Of a stretch of 64,000 nt of DNA, positions 11,580 through 25,600 are shown piece after piece. Made by a program: the position numbers and the translations under genes. A model generated the notes under the pieces. The model saw only the letters and a list, made by a program, of their open reading frames with translations, did no database searches and was not told the DNA's origin. The DNA comes from Liriodendron chinense (lineage: Eukaryota; Streptophyta; Magnoliopsida; Magnoliales; Magnoliaceae): assembly GCA_003013855.2 (NCBI GenBank), contig ML058469.1, positions 4,774,001 to 4,838,000 on the forward strand, in the 5' to 3' direction. Numbering within the stretch: position 1 is the first letter of the stretch; each line of letters opens with the position of its first letter.

Positions 11580-14500
11580 ATTTTTTTTATTTTTTTATCT
11601 TGACTTGTAGAATATGTTTCTTGAACTTAAGTTCAGAACTGAAATTTTGGTTACAAAAATATGTAAGTTCAAATCAGATTCACACTATATGTTATTTGGG
11701 TTTTGAATGGACGGAAGGTTCACATAATCACAGTTATACATTTCACAGTGACTGATGACATGTTTGGTGTATGATTATTTCATATTTATAATTATAACTT
11801 GATCTTAATATGCCATAGTATAATCCTTTATAATCCTTCAAATTCTTTTTACGCATCTAACTAGGCCTGTTTTAACTCCCTTATGTGTGACTTTTCCAAA
11901 TAGACGGAACAAGGCTATGATGATGATGATTTATGTCTATTCCAGCCGGTTTGCATTTCATTTTTATTTGAACTGGTTATACTCATCGAATGCATATATT
12001 GCATAGAATCACTGCTTGAGTGTGTGTTTGATCTGGATGCAACTGTTGCAGAAAAGAGTTCTTTACGGCAACGCCTCTGCGAATTTGCGAACATAAATAA
12101 CGAACCTTTGTTGAATTTCATTCTCGTAACAGTCTCTTGAACCAATCAGTTCACTTTCCAATCTTTGATGAATATAACGTCTCTTGCTCAATTTGGATGT
12201 GGTTGATGACTCAGTGGACCACCTTTTCTTATACTGTCAGTCTACTAGTGCTGCTTGAAACCAATTTTTTGAGCTTTTTAAAATCAGATTGGCTGCAGAG
12301 AGACCTGTATTTGATGTGATTGTGGACTGGATAGCTGGTCCTTTTTTCAGAACAAGCTGGATTTTGTTGACGCTTCCCTATGCAATCCTGTGCATATCTG
12401 AAGGAAGATAATTGCTAGGATATTTGAGGATTAGTTTTTTTCCTTCTACTTCCCGTAAGATCTCTATTGTATCTTTGGTTCTAGGGTGGGCTTTTGTAGT
12501 CCTCGAGTTCAAAAGGGGTGCTGAGTAGGGATTGGGAAGCGCCGTTCTTGAGTGTGGATGCTTTGATGGAGGATTTTTTTTTTTTTGAAAGATAACGAAA
12601 TTTTATGAAACAAACAAAAGGAAGCTACACAGAGACAGACTGAACCGCTGATATAGCGACCCAGTTACACACCAAGAAAAAAGAGATTACAGCCGTTAAG
12701 ATTTTCGATATTGGAGGCCCTTAAGATTACAGCCCTTTGATGGAGGACTTGTTCTTTGTTTTTGTGTAATGTCTGTCGTGAAGTGATGATAGGATCACTT
12801 TCCAGTGGTCCCCCCCCCCCCCCCCCCCCACCCTGTTTAACCAATTTGTCATCTTCTCGGCCCAATTAGTTGGGATAGTAAGTCTTGGATGATGCTGAAT
12901 GAATTCATTATCTTCTAAAAAAAATGTCCTTAAAAGAAAAAAGATGACATGGTTGATGTCTTTAGTTTGAATGATTTGATTGTTGTGTTTCTGAAGTGAA
13001 AAATACAATACCTGATTGTTCAGTGTGTTCTTCTTGTTGGCTTAACAATAATTGTTTTTTACTATAGATGTTCTTTCTGTGTTTTTTACTGCATGATAGC
13101 TGAAAAACTATTGAGGAAGTGCTAAACCAACAATTTTGGACACCAATGATGCTTTTTCTGCTACTGCAGAGTAATTTTTAATCATTTCTCTTGTTTATTA
13201 GGTAGAGCAGCTTCACAAGATTTTCAAGCTATGTGGCTCGCCTTCAGAAGAATACTGGAAGAGGTCAAAGTTGCCACATGCAACCATATTTAAGCCCCAA
13301 CAGCCATATAAACGGTGTATAAGGGAGACATTTAAAGATTTCCCTCCATCGTCATTGCCATTAATTGAAACACTTCTTGCAATTGATCCAGCTGATCGTC
13401 AAACTGCCTCTGATGCATTGATAAGTGAAGTGAGTTTTTGTATTCTAAAGTGCATTTATTTCTCTCATTTATTTGCTTTCTTCCTTATTTCATCATTTCT
13501 CTCCAATTTTTCATGGCATCAGTCTCTAATCAATCAAAAGGCGTTTGGTAATATTTGTACTTATATTCAAAGTGCTCGTTGACACTTATATCATTATTTC
13601 TAGAGAGTTCTTGGATTTTGGAGTGTTAAATGTAAAAAACCATTACTATATGTTTGTTGCCCTTTAAAATTCCACTTTCACAGGTATTTCATTTTGACTC
13701 ATAACTCATAAGCCTGTGTGGGATGTGCATTGCGTAGTTGCTTGCCTATGCCGATCATGTGTTCTGTTGTCTCAAATGACAAATACATGCAATTGTGTTT
13801 CTAAGAATAAGTTCTTATATTTGGGCCTTTATTATTTGTATGCATTTTGGATTTTTTGCTTGCCACAAGTACATGTTAGCAGTTGCACCTATCAGGAAAT
13901 GCATCTTTTTATATCTCATGCAAGATATGGGAGTTCCTCAACACTTTTTTCTCTCTTTTGTTTGACGAGTTGCCTGCATGCCATCAAACTCGACATCAGG
14001 ATTGTAGCTTGTGCAGCATGCAAATTGTATATTTTTGATATGTTCTCTTTCATTTTCTGAACAAGCCCTTTTGTTGGAAGATGCACTGAGCAGTAGAATT
14101 GTTCAAGAGTTATGGGTGCTTGTGTCTATAATGACAATATATGTCTCCTAACTCTAGACTGTTCTCTTAGCACGACACTAAGCCACCATGAAACAAGTGC
14201 TGTAAGATTCTTCTAAGATACAGCTCACAGTACAGTTTACAGTTTTATGTACATTTAAGATGTACACCCACAAACGTCCTGCACTGCTATATTCAACATA
14301 TAATGCCAGTCATCTACCTAGATTGTCGGAACTTTTAACTTGTATTAGAACATAGACAAGAACTGTGAGGAAGTCCTAAGTTTATGCCCAGGCACATTCA
14401 GTTCTGGCTACTGTTCCCCAAATTTGATGGAAGTGTTGGCTAATCCAAGTCCATCTGGAGTTGGTGGGTATGGCTGAGTTGCATTATTGTGCAGGTTTGG

Positions 14501-17500
14501 AGGCTAATGAAGTGGAATTGAGAGCTGAATAAACTCTTTCATTGGAAGATGCACAAGCAATAGAATTGTTCCAGAGTATTGGTTGCTTGTGTCTATTCAA
14601 CACTATACATCACTTTAGATTGTTTTCTTAGTATGTCACTATAACCACTATGAAACATGCATTTTAAGGTTCTTCCAAGATACAACAGTTTACAGCGGGG
14701 GTGCTATTCTCCTATGATAGTTTAGCATCATTTAAAAATGATAGTGACTCTTCAACTGTACACATGGCATAGTTGCATGGAAATCAACATCCTCCAAATC
14801 TCTAATCCAATTGCTGATGGAGCAATGATGCGGACAACAATCCCTTTAGGGTTTATCAGCGTAGGATGCAAGTGACGCCTATATCTTTATGGCTCGATGA
14901 TGATGGGCTTGGATCGTTCATGACGACTTGAGGAGCATTGAAGACCTTACACATGTAGTCCGAGACATTTGAGAAGACCCCACCTTGGGAAGACATGTGT
15001 AAGTTGCTTGGAGGAGATGATCGGACTGTTGGATCGCGATGATGATGTGATCAGACCGTTGGTTCGTTGTGGCCCACTTTCATCACACCATCATCGGAGC
15101 CCATGGGACATTTTAGATTTGAGTTTATTTTATGCATTTTTACTTATTTGAGTTTTGGATTAGTGTGCGCACGTTTTTTTCATGCAAATGTCTTTTTTTT
15201 GAAATTTTGTTAGTAGGGGTATTTTGATAATTATGCTAATTCCGAATTTTATAAGGGTGTTGCCCTAAACCTTTTTCTTTAGTTGTTGATTAATGAAAAT
15301 TAAGCCTTTTGGTTGCCTCATTTCTCTCTCTCCCTCCCTTGGAACTTCATCTTCTTCCCAAATCTTCTTCTTCTCTTTTCTTCTTATGCCCCTCCAACAT
15401 GCTTCTAAGGTAAGTTATTCTTCATTCTCTCTCTCTATTCCTATTATCTGTTAATCCTCGAATCCTAAATTTGAGAATTGAATCAAAACCCTAATTTCTC
15501 AAATTTTCAATTCCCTAATCCGAGGAATCCTTTGATCCCTCGGACTAGTGAACCCCATTGTTCGATTGGGTGATGGTAGGGGTATTTTGATAATTATGCT
15601 AATTCCGAATTTTATAAGGGTGTTGCCCTAAACCTTTTTCATTACTTGTTGATTAATGAAAATCAAGCCTTTTGGTTGCCTCATTTCTCTCTCTCCCTCC
15701 CTTGGAACTTCATCTTCTTCCCAAATCTTCTTCTTCTCTTTTCTTCTTATGCCCCTCCAACATTCTTCTAAGGTAAGGTATTCTTCGTTCTCTCTCTCTA
15801 TTCCTATTATCTCTTAATCCTCGAATCCTAAATTTGAGAATTGAATCAAAACCCTAATTTCTCAAATTTTCAATTCCCTAATCCGAGGAATCCTTTGATC
15901 CCTCGGACTAGTGAACTCCATTGTTCGATTGGGTGATGACCATATAAGATCGGGAGGTTCCATCCGTCGCCGGATCCAACCTATGCATTATTTGAATTTC
16001 TTATTTCGTGGTTGTGATGATGGCCCGCTCCATTGCATGTCTCTTTGTGGTTTTCTTAGTATGATGGTTGATGTTGAATTTTTAGATTATTATTGTCTTT
16101 TATTTCCGTTGGATTATGTATGTTCATGAGCATGCATCATAATTAGGGCATCTTGCATCAATAACCCAAAATCAGACATAGTAGATGATAGTAACCTTCT
16201 GATTTTGCCCTTTGAATTTTGGCCACACTGTACTTTTAGCTGTTCACCTGATAGCTACTAATTGCCAATTGGATGGTTAGGATTTCTCGATCAATGTTCT
16301 TTTACACAATGCTCCATCCACAATGTGCCCTGCAAATTTGATGGCCTAGATGCTGTCCATGAGTACCATGTGAGGAGCATGAGTCATCACCATTTCAAAA
16401 TGGTGGCGAACTATCATAGGAGTCTAGCACACATTTAAGATGCACACCTGCAACTGTTCTGCAATGCTATATTCATCATCATGATGGCAGTCTTCTATAT
16501 AGATTATCGGAGCTTTTTCTTGTATGAGAAGTTGAGAAGCTAGACAAGCAGCTGTAAGGAAGTCTGTCTCAAAATTCATCATTCCCAGGCATTCTGGATA
16601 TTGGACCCGAAATCTGATGAAAGTGTCGGGAATCTAGGTCCATCTGCGGTTGGTGGGATATTGTTGAGTTGGATTCTTTGGCTGGTTTAAAGGCTCTAAT
16701 GAAGTGGAAGTGAGAGTTGAGGGCCCTTCGTCAGGATCTTGGTGGGCCTTGCTTCTTTATGCTTCCTTTCACTGGCCTGTCAGTGGTGGAAGGATACAGC
16801 TTGAAGATGATTAAGTGTGCTTCCCTTGTCGATAAGGATCCTTGGTTGTTTCCTTCTGTTGTTTTTGAAATCTGCCATATCTTTTATCTTTTGATCGTGT
16901 TAGTAGAGGGGTTAATGAGATTGGCAACTCATGATGGGTCCTTGTGTTGGCAATTCATTCTCTCTTCCTTAGATTCTCTATTGTACTTTCTTTGCAAGAA
17001 CAAATTTTTTGTTATTCATCGAAAGGATGATCCGAGTCTCAACTGAAAGGAGGCCTTAGCATTCCTGCAAGCAAAAGAGAAAAAAGATAAGTTGTTTGTG
17101 GTGAAACATAATATAGCCGAAGTAGTAAGACTGGAAGCTGGATAATTGAATGAAACCAGTAAAAATCTTGACTTGGCATTCAATGGGAAAAATTCCTTGG
17201 TGAGAGTACTGTGTGAGAACTTGGAGCAAGAGAGATTGTTGTGTAGATGGTCCAGCTGCAGGAAATGTGGCAACATGGAAGCTCTGAACTTGGTAGGTTA
17301 TGATGAGAGAACTTCAAGGAGAAGTCCACATCATAGTTGCACAAAGTGCGAAGCAAAGCGCCAACAGATTTGGGTGCGGAGCAGGGAAGCGTCTGCTTTA
17401 AAATGTTAGCCAGTATAAACAGCTAAGGAAGTGGGAGCAGGTGCTTGTTCGAAGTGTGATTCGAAGCGGGAGGACAACAAAAATTAACCAATGAAATCAT

Positions 17501-20500
17501 GAACGAGGTTTACTGTAAAATGAGAGGCTTGGGGGTTGTCAATAGGAAATATATTGTTAAAGAGATGGTGAGAAGGAAGTTTTTTTTTTTTTTTGAGCGA
17601 TGAGAAGAAGGAAGATTGATATCTCGGTGCTCCAACAGACTAAATTTGAAAAGATGGACAGTGCTTTGTTTAAGGAGGTGTGGATTGAACTGCTCATACG
17701 ACAAGAGGAGTATCTAAAGAGATTTCGCTAGTGTGTAAGAGCAAGAATTTTTGGCTTGTCAATTGTGTGCTGTCCATCGGTATTGGCCGAGGATATCATG
17801 ATAGGTGAAATCTTAATTCTGCTAGATTGGTGTCACAAGTAAATGATTTTCAGAGTTTGTGAAGAAGCATAAGTTATTGATCTTCCGTTGCAACATTCAT
17901 GTGGACTTATAATCAAGAGGTCCCTATCATTTAGGTTGGGTAGTTCCTTATATGCAAACATTTGGCATTCGAGGGCTCCAACAAGGAGCAGTTCCAAGTG
18001 ATGCCTTTCAGACCATATTTCTTAGTTGCTTTATGAGGCTGTTGTCCTTTCAAATTTAAACAAAAGTTGCTTGATTCTAGGGGTTCAAAAAGATGGCAGA
18101 AGGGTAGGGGAAAGCGTTTGAGGTGCAAGGGCGGGAGGGTTGTAGCTATTAAGAAACAAATGGCCGAGCCGAATCTCATCGTTTTCATGTTGGAATTCTT
18201 TGAAAGAGGTGGGCTCTTGAAGGTAATTGGGGTGTTGTTTATCACATTAATTCATAAGAGAGAAGGTGCGTAATGTTTGAAAGACTTCCAGCCCATTAGT
18301 CTCATTGGGGGATCTCACCAAAGTCCTTGCATGAAGACTTCGTAAGGTGTCGGGAAGTTGGGGGGTATTATATCGGAAACCCATGATACCTTTATATTTG
18401 GGAGGCAAATTCTATATGTTTGGGGTCCTCACAATTCATGAATTCATCAACTCTAGATATAAAGCATGAAAGCCAGTGATCATTTGTATAATAGATTTGG
18501 AAAATGCTTAAGACTGTAGGCTAGAATTTCCTTCAGTACATGCTAAGTCGGTTGGGGTTTGGATCTAAGTTGTGTTGGTGGATATGGGAAAGCATAAATT
18601 CATCCCGCATTTATATTCTAGTTAACAGCTAGCCTGAAGGCCTTTTGAAAGCTCTATAGGATTGAGGCAAGGGATTCTCTCTCCATATCTTTTTGTAACT
18701 GTGGTAGATGCTCTAAGTAAGATGTTGGGTTGTGCAAGCAGTAATGGTCTTATTAGTGTCTTTGAGATTGAGTGAGCCGACCTCTAGATCTATCACTTGC
18801 TATTCGCTAATGGTGCTCTTTTGTGGTGCGAGGTAGTTATGGGCCAAATCCATAATCTCCAAAAATCTTTTGGTGCTTTGAGGTGGTGTTGGAAAGATTA
18901 ACATCATAAAAAGTGAAATATTGGGGGTCCGTTTGATTGAGGTGGAGATTGTTACATTATTTCATCCTTTTGGTTTTAAGCTAGGAATTTTTTTTGTTGT
19001 CCTATTTGAGCCCCCCTCTCAACATTGGAAAGTTAGCCAAATTAGTATGGGATGTGGTGGTGGAAGGATGGAACAAAAACTATTAGGGTGGAAAAGTTGG
19101 TATCTATTCTTTAGGGGCAGAGTCACAAAAACTATTAGGGTGGAAAAGTTGGTATCTATTCTTTAGGGGCAGAGTCACCTTGATTAAGTCAATTCACAAG
19201 AGTTTTAACACGAAGGTCATGGGTTCGAGTACCCATTGTGGCGTGTGTGTAAAAAAAAAGAAGTCAACTCTGTCTGGCATGGTGCTTTATTATATGTTGA
19301 AATTCTAATACTCGACTAGTGGCATTTATAGATTGAGATGAATCCAGAGGGATTTTTGTTGGCCAGACTTGGAACCAAAAAATAAGTTTCAGTTGGTTTG
19401 TTGGGATGAGGTGTGCAAGTCCAAGGAAAGAGAGGATGGTGCGACCCAATTATTGAGTCAATGAGATCTCAATACCTGAATCCCACCCTCAAGACAATCT
19501 CTATGAATCTTTAATGAAGATCACCCAACTATTAGCTTGATTTGAAAATCAATCTTAATTGATTTCAGATTAATCTATAATCTATTTAAGATAAAAAAAA
19601 CCCCACCAACAATGATTTGGCCTAAAGTAGCAAAATAAATTTACTAATTTCTTCCAAAATCTTCAATCATATCTTCCGCATCAACTCTCCTATCTTCCAC
19701 AAATGGCAATTGTGATCTTTGACATTTTGGCCCCAAATTTTGCAACAAACAGCCCAAAATCAGCACTATGGAATCTCAAGTCCATGAATATAGTGCTTTG
19801 GGGAAAACAATTATGGAGGTTTGGCATAGAGGAAGGTTGTTGAAGCGGGTCATGCTTAGTATATGGTGAGGAGGAAGATGGGTGGCGTAGAGATTAATTG
19901 TTGAGTGGGCTTCTTCTTTTCATTGTATTCAGGCCTGCGTGCTTCTTGCTTTGTTAGGCTTGTAGGGTTGGTATATTCTTTTCGGGTTTGTGCCCGCTTT
20001 CTGATAAAACCGTTACCTTTCAAAAAAAGAAAAGGAAAAGAAGATGGGTGGTTCCCTCGTTTTTTGGTTCATTACGAGGCATCCAGGTTGTGTTAAGTAA
20101 TGTTAAAAGTATTAAGCTCCTTCAGGGGGGAGATCTCCTTTTCTAAATGGATAGATGGTGTGGGGGAAAACCCTCTTTATGTGGTTTTCCCGATATTATT
20201 CAGGTTAGTGGTCGAGGGAGATGGTCTCATCTCACAATACGTGCCATTCTTGTGTAGGAATGTAGTGTGGTTCTCGAAGATTCTGCATGAGTCTCTCTAA
20301 AGAAGAGATTGAAAATTTCTCATGCCAAATGGGGCCGATTCAACAATATGGGTTGTTTGTCACTGACCCTGATAATTGGACTTGGAATGCTGATAAGTTG
20401 GGCTACTTCTGGGTTAAGTCCTATTCCATTGTTGTTGGGTATGCTTCCCGAGCCACGCTGGACCTGTTCATATTATATGGATGCATGATGGCTCTCCCCC

Positions 20501-22593
20501 TGCTCTTGCATTTCTTGGTTGGAAAAAAGAGGTGTTTTTGCTATCTACAATCTAAGAAAGAGAAGGTTCATCATGAATGGTTGCATCATGTATCTAAGGG
20601 ATGAAGACTTAGTGAAGCATCTGTTTATTTGTTGCTCCTTTGTGCAAGAAAATTGGTAGTCCTTAATCTTCTTAAAGTGTTGTGGGTGATGCCACTTTCT
20701 ATAGGAGAGCTTATGAGGGCTTAGCCTGATGGTAGGAAGGGTTGCAAGAGAAGGATGACTTTATGGTACCTTTCCTTGCTCCCTGTGCTTTGGGCAGTCT
20801 GGTATGAGTGAAACAATTGGACTTTCCGGGACAAGTTGGCCTTTCCAATTTATTTTCCTTAAATCCTATCCTCTGGTTATTAATTGGGCTTGTGTGTGAA
20901 AGGTTTTTGGTGCTTATCATGGGGTTTCTTTTAGGGGATCGTGGGTTATGTTTTCCTCATTATATCTTGGACGATGCCTTGTCATCCTCTCTGTATATAG
21001 ACTTCAATAAAATCTTCATCGCCCTTCAGCAAAAAGAGAAGTAACTGTCTCTTTCAGAAGAATTGAAGAAAGGAAGAATGCTAACTTTTAGTGAACTTGA
21101 GAAATGGTATAAAGGGGAGGAGAGTTACCACTCATCTACGAGGTTCAGCTGGACATGGTGTTCTGGAAGTGCCATGGCCTAATATGCATAAAACAAGAGT
21201 TGACAGTTATTTTGAAGTGTCTAAGCAATGTAGCCAGAATTAGTAATTCTTTACACCATATTTTAGGCTGATAATAATGTAATTAAACATTGCCTCAGTC
21301 ATGAATTGCAACTGGTTGGTCCATCCTGTACGATTTTTGCTCTCATGAACTCATTTGGCCTCCACCATGCTTGACACTATAAAGAACTTACCTTGGTCTA
21401 GGTTAGCTTTCATTTGGATATGCTATTTTAAATTTCAGTAGTTTAAAACCATGTTGTGCTTCCCTGTACTTAATCAGACGAAGCATGTAACTAGGTTGAT
21501 TATTGTTATTATCTGGTGATTATGTTTCAATTTCCATTGAACTATTTAACACTATGTTTTAATTGCTTCACGTCATTACTATAATGAAGTTTTTGAAGAG
21601 AAAATTATGCACACGGTTGGGATGAATTTTGGTGGTAGGCTGTGGTCATACCAATATGTGTAAGAAAAAGCAATGGTGAGTGTTGGACAAGTCACCCTAG
21701 ATCTTGACTGAGCAATACAATGAATATAGCCATGTTGCACTAGGTGCCCTGTCAGATATGAGTCCATAATCTTTAAAAAAAAAAGGAAAAAAAAGGAAAA
21801 AAAGATACGAGTCCATAATAAGGGTAAGAATACCTCGACATGTCCATCTCGTTAAAATGGATATTGGAACGACATCATTATGACTAGGTACATGTTCCAC
21901 ATCGAATGTATCGTAGATGTGATGTATGCATATTGACAAGAGTGAAGGCTCCCCATAAAATAGGTTTCGTAAGAGTTATAAATGTATTGCACAACATGAG
22001 AGTAGTGATTTAATTATTGATATTGCAGATAATACCGCACCTTTGAGAACGGGAAATATCCCAAATGATTGGGAAATTTTGCAGATATCACGTAAAGTTG
22101 CGCAGTATGAGTGAAACTTTTGAGGGAAATAATGGAATTTGTTAGGTAGACTTTAGAGGTTAAAAGACACATGCTTACACAGAATGTGAAAACATTACAA
22201 AAGAAACTCTATAGTATTTCCCTGTTGTTTAGGGGTTAAAAACTACTAGGGTATGGCATGTGCGATGCATGTGGAGATGTGTGACCCATCTCGCTGTTTC
22301 CCTTGTTGTGGCTCACTCTACTCATTGATTTGCCTTTTTTTTGGGCTGATGTCCTAACGTGAGCCTGTATAATAGATGTACGGAGTGGATGTCACCAATG
22401 TTGTCAAAATCCTACGATTTACGATATACGATTTTAGTCGAATCTTAAGCAAAACGATTTGAATCCCAACCTTGAATCCCTTTTTATATGAATCCTACGA
22501 TTCTATGGTTTGAATCCTACGATTCATTATTCAAATTATACTTGTTCTCTTCTATTTTAAGCTTCGCTTGCCTTTCATTTTATGTTTTTAAAT

Positions 22594-22627
<34 letters not shown>

Positions 22628-25600
22628 CTTTAAGAATCGTTTAGAAAAGGTAAATTATTTTTATTTGTTCTTTTTAAGAGATTAAATGATATATATTCTC
22701 TTCAATGTTAAATCATGTAGCGTTTTTGGTGATTTCTTACGTCTCTTAATTGGTCGAAATACTAAATTGATGTATGACTTAACCGTAATGTTATTATAGA
22801 TGGTTACGATCATGATGATTATTATGTATTATGGAATGATGTTTAGAAATCAAAATTTTTTTTTTTCGTTGATCTACAATATCGAAGGCCTCTTTTCCAC
22901 CATGATTCTACATTCAAGAAAGGTAAAAAGAACATAAATTATTAAAGGACCCTTGTATTTTTTAAAGGAAAATTTCATGGAAAACAAAAGGTAAAGGAAT
23001 AAGAATCCTTTAAAGGACCCTTCTAACATGGTATTACTTGGTGCACATTGATGGCAAAGGGAAGATGAGTTTTAATGAAAAAATCTAATTTATTTATATT
23101 TTTCATTTTTTTTTCAAAATTTTAAGAATTGTAAAAAATCTTACGATTTACGATACAATACGATTCAACCCCTATTACGATTTATGATACGATAACGATT
23201 TTGACAACATTGGATGTCACATAGTCATCAAGGTGGGCTCCGTATAGCCTTTGTCGCAATCTCCCTAATTAGACGGCTTTACACGGTGGCGGCTATATGT
23301 GGGGAGGTCGATGCATGTATTAAAGAAGTGAAAGGAAGAAGGTGCAATCTATGCCATCCTCTACGTGGTAAAATCTCAATCGTTCCCTGCCAAGCAGATA
23401 TCTTTATGATGAATTTACCCTTTCTTAACCAATGTTGTGAAGACTAATTGTGAGAGTAAAAATGTCCAAAGCCATTGGCGTTATATGTAGTAGAGATACA
23501 ACGTTGGCCATATATGATGCAGTTATATCTAAAATGAGTTCATATCATTCAAATGCCATACAATACAAAAGAAGAAGAATAAGAATAAGAAGAAGAAGAA
23601 GAAGAAGAAGAAGAACCATAGTCTTAGATCCACATGGAGTTACAAGTTGATTCCAAGTTGTCATCCCTCCTCTATGATAGCATCACAATATTGCTGCACC
23701 ACATAACTACAGTACTTTGCCCATCTCATGAGGCTTGATACCATGCCATTTACTCTTGAACATATTGATGGCACTCATCCCCAGCAATGTGCACTGGGCA
23801 GTCAACGTGGTTGTTGCAGTTGCTCCCAATGACACTGGTTTGGCTGAGATTGTCATTGTACGCCTCCATAGCCATATCCGTAGCCTAAATACATCCATCC
23901 ATTGCCATACTGCTGCGCGCATCCATAAGCTGACTCATAACCATGGCTTAGTTGTATGACTGTGAATGGGTGTCATAGTTGATGGAATTGCTCATCCAGT
24001 TATCCTATAGCCGTATGGGTCATATCCTAACGGCAGCATTAGAAGTGGAGCCCCTGTTCATTGCAAAATATCGACAATATTATCAGGAAATATCACAGAT
24101 ATGTTGGGAAATATTGCAGATACCGAAAATAGCAATGCTATTATCATCGATATATTGAAAATATGGAATCCAACAATATTTCATATGAGGCATCTGGAAA
24201 ACTGATATATCAGCTGACATCAGGATATTTAAAACACTGCGGGAGAGGACAGACATTTCTAAGTGCCATATGTGTATGAGATGGGTACATCTGGAAAACT
24301 GATATATCAGCTGACGTCAGGATATTTAAAACACTGCGGTAGAGGACGGACATTTCTAAGTGTCATGTGTGTATGAGATGGCTTAAAATGTAGTATTGCA
24401 GCATGGTAATTCAAATACAAACATAAAATGAAGTATAACCACGTTTATTTTTGTACAAGTCTGCAATTCATCCTAATACATAAATTTAAGTTAACCAGAT
24501 TAAAGATTAGTCAAATTAAACTGGAGCTGTAAGGTCCTCAGTGAAATTGGAGAGCAACTCTAGGGACTTCATGAATCCCTCGACAACTGATTGATGAAAG
24601 AGTGATTTCTATTGGAGAGTCTGTCAGGAGTATTTCAGTTGGCTTCTTTGATATAGTAATGACTGGGGAGAGGATGGCACGCTTGATCGGGTCAAAATTC
24701 TTTGGTGTGCTGGTGCTGTTTAAAAAAATCTTCTGCTGGTGAGGAGTTATACAGGCCACACTGAGAAGTACTTAGAGGCCATTTGTTGGTACTTTTACTG
24801 GTAAAAACTGGCACCAATCAGTTACCTGTTGTTGTTTAGACGCCAAATGCTGTTCTCAGCCCTAGGCTTCCTTAAAAGGTAAAAGAAGCTACATCTACGT
24901 TGTAGCTTCTCAATAACCTGAATCTGCAACGTTCTCTTGTAAATAGATTGGAAATATAAAGCTATTATAATATTGTTCAGCCAGCATCTCACACTTTTAT
25001 TTCAGGTAATGCTTAATTTGGGAAGAGTTAACCTGTTTGTGCAGTTAGTTTAGAGCTTTTCCTGTCCCCAGAATTTGCTTTAGGGCTTGTTTGGATTTAC
25101 AGAAAGGGTGGGAAAGGAAATTGCATTTCTCGGGAAATATTATTTCTAGGAAACTGCAGGAAAGGAAATATTATTTCTCATGTTTGTTTATCAATAACAT
25201 TTTCTCGAGAAAATTTAGATTTATTTTTAAATAATATGTTTGACGAAAAAAATTTCTTGAGAAATTATTTTGTTGCAATTTCAAGTATCAAAGATCAATG
25301 GCCTTGATTTAAGGGCACTTGATCAACGGTTTAGATGGAATATCTATGTAATTTCCATTTATGAACTTATGTTCATCTTATCCACATAGTTTCTTATGTA
25401 TGGGCCTACTTAAATTGTGCATCACCTGATTTTTTGTCCCAGTGCTTAACACTGATGGACAATCCTAATGTATAGAGTGGATTTGATATAGAGAACATGC
25501 TAGGACAATACTAGTGTAAGGAGTGGATTTAACATGATGGGGCTATGCAAAACTCATTTAATGAACTCCTCATCTGGGGCCACCTTAATGTATGTATTCT

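Larger units (their letters stand above)
14699..16425. mobile_element. TIR element (non-autonomous), interrupted by an LTR
   Basis: The left end has 'gtgctattctcctatgatag' and the right end, reverse complemented, has 'gtgctagactcctatgatag', a strong inverted repeat. It sits in the middle of the duplicated sequence described above, which marks both boundaries. Without the LTR it is about 390 bp. No TSD was identified, so no superfamily is assigned. Confidence 0.55.
14067..16720. repeat. Tandem duplication of about 460 bp, second copy split by insertions
   Basis: Copy 1 is about 14067-14530. Copy 2 starts about 14538, breaks near 14697 and resumes at about 16428 ('catttaagatgcacacctgc' against 'catttaagatgtacaccca' at 14253), running to about 16715. 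The 1.73 kb between the halves is a TIR element carrying an LTR. Copies are clearly related but diverged, so the duplication is older than the insertions. Confidence 0.6.
17240..21050 (+). mobile_element. Degraded L1-type LINE, near full length of ORF2
   Basis: In broken + strand frames: an endonuclease start (KMRGLGVVNRKYIVKEMV, then DISVLQQTKFEKMD near 17515-17670), an RT region (EFFERGGLLKVIGVLFITLI near 18195, CLKDFQPISLIGG near 18275, LRQGILSPYLFV near 18660), a wrecked active site (LLFANGALL in place of YADD near 18800), and a zf-RVT tail (20590-20900). It has many stops and is dead. Later insertions are at about 19193 (SINE), 19445-19790 (unknown DNA) and 19886 (LINE tail). It lies in sense orientation within intron 4. 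Confidence 0.75.
22003..24239. mobile_element. Diverged hAT-like element, family A relative
   Basis: The left end TAGTGATTTAATTATTGATA pairs with the right end ..ATATTTAAAACACTG. The flanks CATGAGAG (21995-22002) and CGGGAGAG (24240-24247) agree at 6 of 8 positions, as for an aged 8-bp TSD. Near the left end 'gggaaatattgcag'-type text resembles family A. It contains the younger MITE at 22396-23212. A stretch at 23690-24010 has no recognised function. Confidence 0.45.

Noticed and set aside
23450..23650. Arg-rich open frame
   Set aside because: Produced by the (AGA)n microsatellite.
23707..23959. Overlapping open frames on both strands near 23.8 kb
   Set aside because: Gly/Tyr-rich words appear in one - strand frame, but stops interrupt it and no domain can be named.
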